Of a DNA stretch of 7,111 nt, positions 1-5,977 are shown in pieces. This stretch comes from Acidobacteriota bacterium. Its GTDB lineage: Bacteria; Acidobacteriota; Thermoanaerobaculia; Multivoradales; JAHEKO01. Both the position numbers and the translations under genes were made by a program. The notes under the pieces were generated by a model that saw only the letters and a list, made by a program, of their open reading frames with translations, was not told the origin of the DNA and did no database searches. The DNA lies in NCBI GenBank assembly GCA_027296385.1, contig JAPUJD010000326.1:1-7111 (forward strand). The letters run 5' to 3'. Every line of letters begins with the position of its first letter. The first letter of the stretch is position 1.

Positions 1-125
1 ACCGCCAGTCCATAGGTCGACTCTGTGGTAATGGCAACGATGCCGCCGCCGCGCCAGAGCTCCTCGGCAGCGGCTGCGGCCCGTTTCCAATCCCGAATCT
101 CCGGTAAGCGGGGAAGGGCTGACAT
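1..125 (-). CDS. Sua5/YrdC/TsaC-family threonylcarbamoyl-AMP synthase, N-terminal part
   Basis: Partial gene: only the first 41 codons lie in the window and the rest runs off the left edge. The family makes threonylcarbamoyl-AMP from threonine, bicarbonate and ATP, the first step of the t6A37 modification of ANN-decoding tRNAs in the cytoplasm. The visible peptide starts MSALPRLPEIRDW, continues through an alanine-rich helix, and reaches GGGIVAITTESTYGLA at residues 26-41. This matches the family's early G-x-(I/V)-x-x-P-T-(D/E)-(T/S)-x-Y-G-L segment, except that the usual proline before T-E is threonine (T33). The ATG at 125 is preceded by GAGGA at a 4-base spacing. An in-frame GTG at 146 is possible but has no spaced Shine-Dalgarno. 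The 116-base gap from recN holds only AT-rich, poor -10-like strings (211-216, 227-232), so read-through from recN is as likely as a separate promoter. The family call is good; the exact subfamily (TsaC, Sua5 or YciO) is unresolved. Confidence 0.8.
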   Translation of the reverse strand, partial: MSALPRLPEIRDWKRAAAAAEELWRGGGIVAITTESTYGLA

Positions 126-131
126 CTGTTC

Positions 132-154
132 CTCGGGCTGCTTCACCTCCCGAG
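132..154 (-). promoter_or_regulatory. small hairpin overlapping the sua5-like ribosome binding site
   Basis: On the minus strand CTCGGG (149-154) and CCCGAG (132-137) are perfect reverse complements separated by an 11-base loop. The descending arm overlaps the GAGGA that would serve as Shine-Dalgarno for the ATG at 125, and the loop holds another purine-rich GGAGG-like string. If folded, it would partly mask the ribosome binding site. A 6-bp stem of this kind can arise by chance in GC-rich DNA, so a regulatory role is only a possibility. Confidence 0.25.
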
Positions 155-241
155 CTTAGCCCGTCGCCGGTTATCCAGGCGCAGGCCGATAGCTCGCAGC
201 GATGCCCGGATCTATAAACTCTTCTGATTATCCCAACGCGT

Positions 242-1951
242 CTAACCCCCATGCGCCGAGGTAATTAGCTCCTCTGCATGTGAGCGTGATACTTCTGTCC
301 TCTGGTCACCGGCGAGCATGCGCGCCACTTCGTCGATGCGCTCGCCGCGACCGAGGCGCTCGACCGTCGTCCGGGTCCTGCCGCCACTCACGCTTTTGCG
401 CACGCCGAAGTGCCGATCGGCGAAGCTCGCAACCTGCGGCAGATGGGTCACGGCCAAGATCTGGCTTCCCCGACCGAGGCGTTGGAGCTTGCGCCCCAAG
501 GCGGAGGCGGCCTCGCCGCCGAGACCGGCGTCCGCCTCGTCGAAGACCATCGTCGTGGCGATCTGGCCGGGCTGCTGGACGGCCAGACGCAGGGCCAGGT
601 AGATGCGCGACAGCTCGCCTCCCGAGGCGCTGGTCGCCAACGGCCGCGCCTCCTCTCCCGGGTTGGCGGCGAGGTAGAGCTCGACCCGGTCGAAACCCCG
701 GGCTCCGAACTGCAAGCTCTGACCATCGATCACTAGCGGACTCTGGCCCAAGGACTCGCGGCCGAGCTCCACCGAGAGCCTGGCGCGCTGCAGGGCGAGG
801 TCGGCGAACTGAGACTCGGCACTCTCGACCAGGCTCCGCGCCCAGCGTTTGCGGCCGGCCGACAACTTGCGCGCGACCTCGGTATACGACGCGAGCGCTG
901 CAGCGACGTCTGCCTCGAGGGCGGCGCTGTCCTGCATGTCCTCTTCGAGCTGTTTGAGCTCCTCCTCCCCCGCGGCACCGTAGGCCAGCACCTGGCTGAC
1001 TGAGTCGCCGTACTTGCGGCACAGGCGGTCGATGGCGGCGAGCCGTTCCTCGACACCGTCCAGGCGCCGAGGATCGGCCGACACGCCGTCGAGACGCCGC
1101 CGCAGGGTGTCGGCCAGCTCGCTCAACCCGATGCGTGCGTCGCGCAGCTCGTCTCCCCAGGTCTTGGCTTCTGGCTCCCAGGCCGAGATCGCCCGCAGCT
1201 CGGTCTCGAGGCGCGCCAGGCGCGCCACGATGGCGTCGTCCTCCTCCACCAGGCGCAAGTGCCCGTGACCGAGAGCGGCGGCGATCTCCTCGCTGTTGCG
1301 CAGCCGATCGCGTTCGGCGAAGAGCTCGCCGTCCTCCCCGGCTCTCAGGTTCGCCGCGCCGATCTCAGAGAGCTGGAAACGGAGCAGATCGACGCGTTCG
1401 TCGTGCAGCCGCCGATCCCCCCGCACGCCCTCGAGGCGCGCGGCGAGGCCGGTATAGGTTTCAAATGCGGCAGCCGTCGAGCGCAGCAGGCTCTCGGCCT
1501 TGGTACCGCCCAGGGCGTCGACGAAGCCGAGCTGTGCCTTGGGCGTGGCGAGCCCGAGCTCCTCGCGCTGGGCGTGAATCTGCAAGATCGGCTCTGTCGC
1601 CTGCTTGAGGAGCTTGAGCGTTACCGGCTGGTCGTTGATGAAGGCCCGGTTGCGACCCTCGCGCTCGATCTCGCGCCGCACCACCAGTTCGTCTTCGACG
1701 TCAAGCCCGACCTCGGCCAAAGCCCTGGCGAGGGCCGCATCGAGATCGAATCGGCCGCTGACGACCAGTCGGTCGGCGCCGCTGCGCACGAGCTCGGAGC
1801 TGGCCCGCGCCCCGCGTAGAAGCGCCAGTGCGTCGACGACGATGGACTTGCCGGCACCGGTCTCCCCGGTGAGCACGTTGAGGCCGGCGGCAAACTCGAC
1901 CGAGGCCTCGGCGACGACGGCCAGGTTCCGGACGTGGAGATCGATCAGCAT
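242..1951 (-). CDS. recN: DNA repair protein RecN (SMC-like ATPase)
   Basis: RecN is a cytoplasmic SMC-like ATPase recruited early to double-strand breaks, where it helps hold and present DNA for RecA-dependent repair. At 569 residues the protein is of normal family length. The N-terminal half-ATPase starts MLIDLHVRNLAVV and carries Walker A GETGAGKS at 29-36. The middle (about 150-390) is the charged, leucine-rich helical region expected of the short coiled coil, including DRLCRKYGDSV near 308-318. The C-terminal half has the ABC signature SGGELSR (443-449), Walker B MVFDEADAG (468-476) and the H-loop THLPQVAS (502-509). All ATPase motifs are intact. The Q-loop-side IHAQREE (125-131) differs from the commoner IHGQHEH. 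The ATG at 1951 lies 30 bases after the YkgJ stop, with only a weak AGG in front. No LexA-like box is visible in that gap, so expression probably comes from the upstream operon. The stop is TAG at 242. Confidence 0.96.
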   Translation of the reverse strand: MLIDLHVRNLAVVAEASVEFAAGLNVLTGETGAGKSIVVDALALLRGARASSELVRSGADRLVVSGRFDLDAALARALAEVGLDVEDELVVRREIEREGRNRAFINDQPVTLKLLKQATEPILQIHAQREELGLATPKAQLGFVDALGGTKAESLLRSTAAAFETYTGLAARLEGVRGDRRLHDERVDLLRFQLSEIGAANLRAGEDGELFAERDRLRNSEEIAAALGHGHLRLVEEDDAIVARLARLETELRAISAWEPEAKTWGDELRDARIGLSELADTLRRRLDGVSADPRRLDGVEERLAAIDRLCRKYGDSVSQVLAYGAAGEEELKQLEEDMQDSAALEADVAAALASYTEVARKLSAGRKRWARSLVESAESQFADLALQRARLSVELGRESLGQSPLVIDGQSLQFGARGFDRVELYLAANPGEEARPLATSASGGELSRIYLALRLAVQQPGQIATTMVFDEADAGLGGEAASALGRKLQRLGRGSQILAVTHLPQVASFADRHFGVRKSVSGGRTRTTVERLGRGERIDEVARMLAGDQRTEVSRSHAEELITSAHGG

Positions 1952-1981
1952 CGGCAGCCTAGTGCCCCCGACAAGGAACCA

Positions 1982-2353
1982 TCAGATCAAGGGAATGAAG
2001 TCCGGGTCCTCCTGAGCTCGACGTTCGAAGCTCAGGAAGTCGTAGTACCCGCATCGGGAGCTCCCTGGGTAGTTGCGGCAGATCTCCGGCCGGCTCTCGT
2101 AGACCGTGCACTGCCTCGACTGCCTGTCGAGGAAGGCGCACACCGAGTCGTAGATGTGATCGTGCTGCTGGCGCAAGACTCGCTCACCCTTCTCCGGGCC
2201 CCTCTTGGTGAGTTTTTCGCGCGCCCTCTCGAGAGTGATCCCAAAGTGCTTTGCCAGGCGCCGAAGGTCCTTGCGCGTCGTCTGGATCCGCGGATACGAG
2301 CAGCAGTACGCCGGACACTTGTCGCAGTTGTAGAAAACCCTCTTGCCACCCAC
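1982..2353 (-). CDS. YkgJ-family cysteine-cluster protein (putative zinc/iron-binding)
   Basis: A 123-residue cytoplasmic protein of the YkgJ/CxxCxxxCC family, which is thought to chelate zinc or iron or to hold an Fe-S cluster; its function is unknown. The sequence shows C10-x2-C13-x3-C17-C18 near the N-terminus and then C72, C82, C92 and C101, eight cysteines in all. The stretch QCTVYESRPEICRNYPG (81-97) is the typical family core: a cysteine, then RPxxCRxYP. There is no signal peptide or membrane segment. The start is taken as GTG at 2353, because the first cysteine comes only nine residues later and no in-frame ATG precedes it. The start has no Shine-Dalgarno and lies 17 bases after the regulator's stop, which points to translational coupling. 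Position between a Crp/Fnr regulator and recN suggests co-transcription but not a specific role. The family call is firm; metal and function are not known. Confidence 0.88.
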   Translation of the reverse strand: MGGKRVFYNCDKCPAYCCSYPRIQTTRKDLRRLAKHFGITLERAREKLTKRGPEKGERVLRQQHDHIYDSVCAFLDRQSRQCTVYESRPEICRNYPGSSRCGYYDFLSFERRAQEDPDFIPLI

Positions 2354-2370
2354 CGCGTGACGGCCGCCGG

Positions 2371-3066
2371 CTACTGGAACCGCGCGATCAGCGCATCCTG
2401 GTCGTGAACGCTGATCCGGTGTGTCGGATCGACCGAGATGAAGCCGCTCTCCTTGAAGTCGACGATCACCTGATTGACCCGTTCGCGCGAGGCCCCGACC
2501 AAGGACGCGACGTCGGTCTGGGTCAGGCGCAGGGGGATACGCACGCCGACCGGCTCGATCGGCTCGCCGTACTGCTGAGCGAAGGCCACGATCTGCCGCG
2601 CCACTCGACCCCGAACGTCGAGCGTCGACAAGGCCTGGATCTGTTCATTGGCCAACCGCAGCCGACGTGCCGTCAGCCGCATCAGGTTGTAGCTCAGCTC
2701 GTTCATCTGCTTGAGGCAACGGTGGAACGATTCCCGATCCATTGTCAGGGTCTGGCAGCGTTCGAGAGTGACGACGTTGGCCGAACGGCCGGCGCTGCCG
2801 ACCATGCCCATCTCGCCAAAGGTGTCGCCGGGCCCCAAGAAGGCGAGGATCACCTCGGAGCCGTCGATCTGATCGACGTAGATTTTGACTGTGCCCTCGA
2901 GGAGGATGAAGACGAGTTCGATGCGATCGGCTACCGTGATGACATTGGTACCAGCCGAGAACGTCTTCTTGTGCAGCAATTGATTGAGCTGCTCTAGATC
3001 AGCCTGGGCCACTCCCTCGAACAAGGAGATGCTCGAAAGAACAGAAATATCTTCCACAGCGGGCAT
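2371..3066 (-). CDS. Crp/Fnr-family transcriptional regulator
   Basis: A 231-residue DNA-binding regulator. Residues about 8-125 form the cyclic-nucleotide-binding beta-roll, and the phosphate-binding cassette GDTFGEMGMVGSAGRSA (80-96) keeps the glutamate (E85) and the arginine-serine pair (R94, S95) that contact the cNMP phosphate in E. coli CRP. A long dimer helix follows (about 112-145). The C-terminal winged helix includes LTQTDVASLVGASRERVNQV (181-200), a normal Crp recognition helix with R194, E195 and R196. There are only two cysteines, both away from the N-terminus, so an Fnr-type Fe-S cluster is unlikely. The ligand may be cAMP, another nucleotide, or none. The start is ATG 3066, four bases from a strong AGGAGG; the adjoining GTG at 3069 is only one base from it. 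A hairpin lies directly upstream. The gene follows the proline dehydrogenase and precedes the YkgJ gene. Its targets cannot be read from sequence. Confidence 0.95.
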   Translation of the reverse strand: MPAVEDISVLSSISLFEGVAQADLEQLNQLLHKKTFSAGTNVITVADRIELVFILLEGTVKIYVDQIDGSEVILAFLGPGDTFGEMGMVGSAGRSANVVTLERCQTLTMDRESFHRCLKQMNELSYNLMRLTARRLRLANEQIQALSTLDVRGRVARQIVAFAQQYGEPIEPVGVRIPLRLTQTDVASLVGASRERVNQVIVDFKESGFISVDPTHRISVHDQDALIARFQ

Positions 3067-3070
3067 CACG

Positions 3071-3078
3071 CCTCCTCT
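3071..3078 (-). promoter_or_regulatory. ribosome binding site of the Crp/Fnr regulator
   Basis: On the minus strand AGAGGAGG, one of the two strong Shine-Dalgarno sequences in the window, ends four bases before ATG 3066 and one base before GTG 3069. The spacing favours the ATG as start. The site begins four bases after the foot of the inverted repeat at 3083-3125. Confidence 0.75.
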
Positions 3079-3082
3079 TGTT

Positions 3083-3125
3083 GGACTCCCGTGCTACCGA
3101 ACCCAGCGATCTTAGCAGGGAGACC
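3083..3125 (-). promoter_or_regulatory. imperfect inverted repeat between proline dehydrogenase and the Crp/Fnr gene
   Basis: On the minus strand CTCCCTGCTA (3113-3122) pairs with TAGCA-C-GGGAG (3086-3096) around a 16-base loop. This gives ten pairs with one bulged C (position 3091). After one mismatch (3085/3123) two further G-C pairs close the base (3083-3084 with 3124-3125). The structure begins eight bases after the proline dehydrogenase stop and ends just before the regulator's Shine-Dalgarno. It has no T-run after it, so it is not a classical intrinsic terminator. It could be an mRNA processing or stabilising hairpin, a translation-control element, or a protein-binding palindrome. The long spacer does not fit the usual 22-bp Crp/Fnr site. 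The structure is seen directly; its role is inferred. Confidence 0.5.
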
Positions 3126-3133
3126 GTGCTCCG

Positions 3134-4033
3134 CTACTTGAGGCTCAGCATCGCCCGCAGCACGTGACGAGCGATTTCGGGATTCTCGCGCAGCCGGCGA
3201 ATGGAATACTGATACCAGTCGGGACCGTAGGGCACGTAGACCCTCAGGCGGTGCCCCTGTTCGATCAAAGCGTCCCTCAGCTCCTCGTCGACGCCCAGCA
3301 GCATCTGAAACTCATACTGCGACCGATCGAGCTCGTAGCGGTCGATCAGGGCGCAGGCGGCGCAGGCCAGGTACTCGTCGTGGGTCGCGATACCGACGTA
3401 GGCCCCCGCCGCGAAGAGCTTCTCCAACGCCGCCACGAAGTTGTGGCGTACGGTCTCGTAGCCCTTCCACGCCGTGGTCCGAGGCTCGATGTAGATGCCT
3501 TTGCACAGCCTGACGTTGACTCCCGGCCCGGCGAGCTCGGCGACGTCGTCGAGAGTGCGACGCATGTAGGCCTGCAGGACGACACCGAGGTTGTCGTACC
3601 GCGGTCGGAGCTCGCGATAGATCGCCAGAGTCGGATCGGTGCAGGTCCGGTCTTCCATGTCGATGCGCAGGAAGTTGCCGTGCTCCCTGGCACAAGCGGC
3701 AATTCGATCGATGTTCTCGCGGCACAAGTCCTGGTCGATCTTGAGGCCCACCTGGGTCGGTTTGATCGACACGTTGGCATCGACGCCGGCCGCGGCGATG
3801 GCACCGAAAAGCCCCACGTACTCCTCGACCGCCGCCGACGCCTTCGCGCGCTCCGAAACTTCCTCGCCGAGGAGATCGAGCGTCGCCATGGCCCCGCTGG
3901 CGTTCAGACGGCGCACCACCGCGAGGGCTTCCTCCGCCGTCTCGCCCGCCACGTAGCGCTTGGCAACCTGCCCGACCACGGCCTTGGGGACGAGCGGAAT
4001 GGTCGCGACGACCAAGCGGCTGAACAGGCTCAC
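3134..4033 (-). CDS. Proline dehydrogenase, monofunctional FAD enzyme
   Basis: Oxidises L-proline to delta-1-pyrroline-5-carboxylate, passing electrons through FAD to the quinone pool; it is the first step of proline catabolism and usually sits at the inner face of the membrane. The 299 residues fit the short bacterial proline dehydrogenases rather than bifunctional PutA. Barrel motifs appear in order: VSIKPTQVGL (88-97, with K91), RIDMED (123-128), VLQAYMRRT (152-160), VRLCKGIYIEP (174-184, with K178), GIATHDEYL (214-222), YEFQMLLGV (240-248) and the substrate-binding end WYQYSIRRLRENPEIA (273-288), whose paired arginines R279 and R280 hold the proline carboxylate in known structures. Start GTG 4033 lies six bases after the oxygenase stop with no clear Shine-Dalgarno, suggesting translational coupling. 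No P5C dehydrogenase gene is visible nearby, so the second step must be encoded elsewhere. A hairpin follows the stop. Confidence 0.95.
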   Translation of the reverse strand: MSLFSRLVVATIPLVPKAVVGQVAKRYVAGETAEEALAVVRRLNASGAMATLDLLGEEVSERAKASAAVEEYVGLFGAIAAAGVDANVSIKPTQVGLKIDQDLCRENIDRIAACAREHGNFLRIDMEDRTCTDPTLAIYRELRPRYDNLGVVLQAYMRRTLDDVAELAGPGVNVRLCKGIYIEPRTTAWKGYETVRHNFVAALEKLFAAGAYVGIATHDEYLACAACALIDRYELDRSQYEFQMLLGVDEELRDALIEQGHRLRVYVPYGPDWYQYSIRRLRENPEIARHVLRAMLSLK

Positions 4034-4039
4034 GCTCGT

Positions 4040-5368
4040 CTAGCTGGCTCCGCCGTTCCCGGAGGCGCCGTTGTCAGCTACCCAGCGCACCGATTTGGAG
4101 CACGGGCAGGCGCCGCCGACCCGACGCAGGGTCGGCATCTCACGCGCCGCATCCGCGGCCGTGACTTCACCCCCGGCCACCTTCCTGAGCTTCTCAGCGT
4201 AGTCCTGGAAGTCGCTGCTCGCACGGTAGGCGTCGGGCAGTTGCTTCGACAGGTGGGCGAGGTAGCTGTCGGCATCGTCGAAGCTCTCGCCGTCCCATCC
4301 TGTCATCTCGAAAGAGGGAACACCGCGCCGCCGGAAGAAGTGTTTGTGCGGCGCATGGACCAACTCCTCGAAGGTGATGCCGCGCACGGTCTCACGCTGG
4401 TCGACGATCTGGTCGAGTATCTGCTCTGCCTCCTTGAGCTTGAGCTCGGGGAGACGGGCCCGCAGGTAGCGCATGTTGAGGTCGCGCACCAGCTTCAGGA
4501 CCTCGTCGTAGTACAGACCCTGGGCCTCGGCGTTCTTCATCGGCTTGAGGCCGTAGCGCACGTTGGTGCCGCCGCCACGCTCGTCGCCGAACATCTCGAG
4601 CCCTCGCGGCAGCCACTTGTTGAGTGCCTTCTGGATGTCCTCAGTGGTGATGTAGACGCTGCCCTGCGCCGCCTGCTCCATCCACCGGCGCATCGGCACG
4701 ATCCCGGCGGCCAGGTGAAAGGCCTCCTCACGCAGCATCGGCGGCATGCTCGCGGCGAAGGGCTTGTAGGCGCTGACGCGCTGCATCTCGAGCTGATACT
4801 TGCCCACCCGGTCGATGATCGCGCAGAAGGTCGCGTTATCGACGAAGGAGTCGAACTCGATGTTGAAGGCACCCAGCACGTGGGAGCCCGTCGTCATCGA
4901 CAGGATCTCCTCCACCATGTCGGCGCTCTTGACGTCGGTCACGCTGCTCCAGTCGTCGTCGAGCAGCAGATGCAACATCTGGTAGCCGTGCCGCAGCTCC
5001 TCCGCCATCATGCGAAGGATCCAAGCCTGGTCCTTCTCGTCCTGCGCCCGGGCCAGGGTCAGTCGATGCTGCTGAATGGAGCCGAACTCGGTGCTGGCCT
5101 GAGCCCGAATGGCGCCCAGCAGATGGGCCGCCTGCTCGGAGTCGAGGTCCCGCGCGCGGGTGAACTTGGGCTCGCCCTTGCGATCACCACACTCGATCTC
5201 GTCACAGATACCCGTCTCCCGGAAGGCGCAGGTCTCGAACCGCTGATCCTTGGGGAAATACCTCTCCCAGTTGTCGAGAAGAAAATCATAGTCGGGCAGG
5301 AAGGTCTGACGCCACTTGACCACGGCGTCGTGGAACTTCTTGGGAATATGGGTCTTGACAGTGGCCAT
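4040..5368 (-). CDS. BoxB/PaaA-like diiron oxygenase (COG3396-type), substrate unknown
   Basis: A 442-residue ferritin-like diiron protein of the family that includes benzoyl-CoA epoxidase BoxB and phenylacetyl-CoA epoxidase PaaA. Predicted iron ligands are E94 (in STEFGS), E124 and H127 (EELRH), D186 (IIDRVGKYQL) and E215 and H218 (REEAFH). The spacings, 30 residues between the first two glutamates and 29 between D186 and E215, agree with my memory of the BoxB ligands. HVLGAFN followed by DRVGKYQL also resembles BoxB more than PaaA, and the length is nearer to BoxB (about 470) than PaaA (about 310). E171 is an alternative ligand. Five other cysteines stand out: C47, C55 and C60 near the start and C421-P-C423 near the end. 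The start ATG 5368 has AGGAG five bases upstream, overlapping the GNAT stop. No reductase or CoA ligase is nearby, so family and diiron site are well supported but the reaction is not. Confidence 0.85.
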   Translation of the reverse strand: MATVKTHIPKKFHDAVVKWRQTFLPDYDFLLDNWERYFPKDQRFETCAFRETGICDEIECGDRKGEPKFTRARDLDSEQAAHLLGAIRAQASTEFGSIQQHRLTLARAQDEKDQAWILRMMAEELRHGYQMLHLLLDDDWSSVTDVKSADMVEEILSMTTGSHVLGAFNIEFDSFVDNATFCAIIDRVGKYQLEMQRVSAYKPFAASMPPMLREEAFHLAAGIVPMRRWMEQAAQGSVYITTEDIQKALNKWLPRGLEMFGDERGGGTNVRYGLKPMKNAEAQGLYYDEVLKLVRDLNMRYLRARLPELKLKEAEQILDQIVDQRETVRGITFEELVHAPHKHFFRRRGVPSFEMTGWDGESFDDADSYLAHLSKQLPDAYRASSDFQDYAEKLRKVAGGEVTAADAAREMPTLRRVGGACPCSKSVRWVADNGASGNGGAS

Positions 5369-5371
5369 CGA

Positions 5372-5379
5372 CTCTCCTC
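5372..5379 (-). promoter_or_regulatory. ribosome binding site of the BoxB-like gene, overlapping the GNAT stop
   Basis: On the minus strand GAGGAGAG lies three bases before ATG 5368 (core AGGAG five bases before it) and shares bases with the GNAT stop codon TGA at 5378-5380. A ribosome finishing the GNAT gene is therefore placed over the next start, supporting coupled expression. Confidence 0.7.
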
Positions 5380-5830
5380 AGGCGAGCTCTTTGACGAACG
5401 GCGTCAGGCCTGCGGGCTCGAAGCCCAAGGCGATAAAGAACTGGGCAATCCCGTCCATGTCACGGTCTACCAGCGTGTGTACGCTCGTGGCGCCACGGCC
5501 CCGAAAGTAGGCCAACATGGCCTCGGCCAGACGTCGGCCGACGGCCTGACCCCGCATCTCGGGGTCGACGCCCATGACTTCGATCCACCCGGTCGGCTGT
5601 TCGAGCCCGAATTCACCCGAGCGGATCTCGCCCAGCATGAACCCGACGACCCGGCCGTCGATCTCGGCCACCAGGGACGCTTCAGGATCGCGTCGCATGT
5701 AGTAGCCCAACCGCATCTCCCAGACCTCGGGCCGGTACTTCCCGTCGATTTTCTCGTCGAGACCGGTAATGTCGCCAAGGTCGGTGTCCTGGAGCGGCCG
5801 AATCCGCAGTTGTGCAGTGTCTTCGCTCAT
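5378..5830 (-). CDS. GNAT-family N-acetyltransferase
   Basis: A 150-residue single-domain acetyltransferase of the Gcn5-related family, which moves an acetyl group from acetyl-CoA to an amine on a small molecule or protein. The fold can be followed in sequence: an N-terminal strand LRIRPLQDTDL (8-18), a central strand pair ASLVAEIDGRVVGFMLGEIR (51-70), motif A IEVMGVDPEMRGQAVGRRL (83-101) with the acetyl-CoA pyrophosphate loop R93-G-Q-A-V-G98, and the motif B end DGIAQFFIALGFEP (126-139). Its closest style is RimI-like, but the substrate cannot be told. ATG 5830 is the only usable start, since an in-frame TAG lies seven codons upstream; it has only a weak ribosome binding site. A good promoter lies upstream at 5890-5918 and the oxygenase begins nine bases after its stop. 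It is therefore probably the first gene of the operon and may modify a partner or substrate of that pathway. Confidence 0.9.
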   Translation of the reverse strand: MSEDTAQLRIRPLQDTDLGDITGLDEKIDGKYRPEVWEMRLGYYMRRDPEASLVAEIDGRVVGFMLGEIRSGEFGLEQPTGWIEVMGVDPEMRGQAVGRRLAEAMLAYFRGRGATSVHTLVDRDMDGIAQFFIALGFEPAGLTPFVKELA

Positions 5831-5839
5831 GGCAGTCAG

Positions 5840-5862
5840 GATCTCACCCTAGGAGGGAGATC
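5840..5862 (-). promoter_or_regulatory. short inverted repeat in the GNAT 5' leader
   Basis: GATCTC (5857-5862 on the minus strand) and GAGATC (5840-5845) are perfect reverse complements around an 11-base loop that contains the palindrome CCTAGG. The repeat ends nine bases before ATG 5830 and occupies the place where a Shine-Dalgarno would be expected. It may be a leader hairpin or an operator. It is short enough to be chance. Confidence 0.25.
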
Positions 5863-5889
5863 GGTACGAGCTCCTTTCGAAACCGCCTC

Positions 5890-5918
5890 ATTCTACTGGC
5901 CACCCGGAAGCGTCGCAA
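5890..5918 (-). promoter_or_regulatory. predicted sigma70-type promoter of the GNAT/oxygenase/proline dehydrogenase operon
   Basis: On the minus strand a -35-like TTGCGA (5913-5918; four of six consensus bases) is followed after exactly 17 bases by a -10-like TAGAAT (5890-5895; five of six). It lies about 60 bases upstream of the GNAT start, giving a leader of roughly 50 bases. It is the best promoter-like pair I found in the intergenic regions. This is prediction by eye against the E. coli consensus; the host's own consensus may differ. Confidence 0.5.
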
Positions 5919-5977
5919 CGGCGTCGCGGCCGGGGCGGCGCCGACCAGCCGGACATCGCCACAGGTCGCACGCCAGC

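Noticed and set aside
126..241. Possible separate promoter or small RNA between recN and the sua5-like gene
   Set aside because: Only poor -10-like strings (TATAGA, GATAAT) without a correctly spaced -35 are present, and no tRNA-like fold or terminator is visible.
1259..2407. Several plus-strand open frames of 130-190 codons opposite recN, the YkgJ gene and the start of the next gene
   Set aside because: They are arginine- and proline-rich or low-complexity mirror frames of genes with clear motifs, and no ribosome binding site or domain supports them.
3067..3069. GTG at 3069 as start of the Crp/Fnr gene
   Set aside because: Only one base separates it from AGGAGG; the adjoining ATG at 3066 has a workable spacing and adds no missing domain.
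4040..5368. Reading the oxygenase as PaaA of a phenylacetate cluster
   Set aside because: The length and the DRVGKYQL-type segment fit BoxB better, and no paaB, paaC, paaE or ligase gene is adjacent; naming it paaA or boxB would overstate what the sequence shows.
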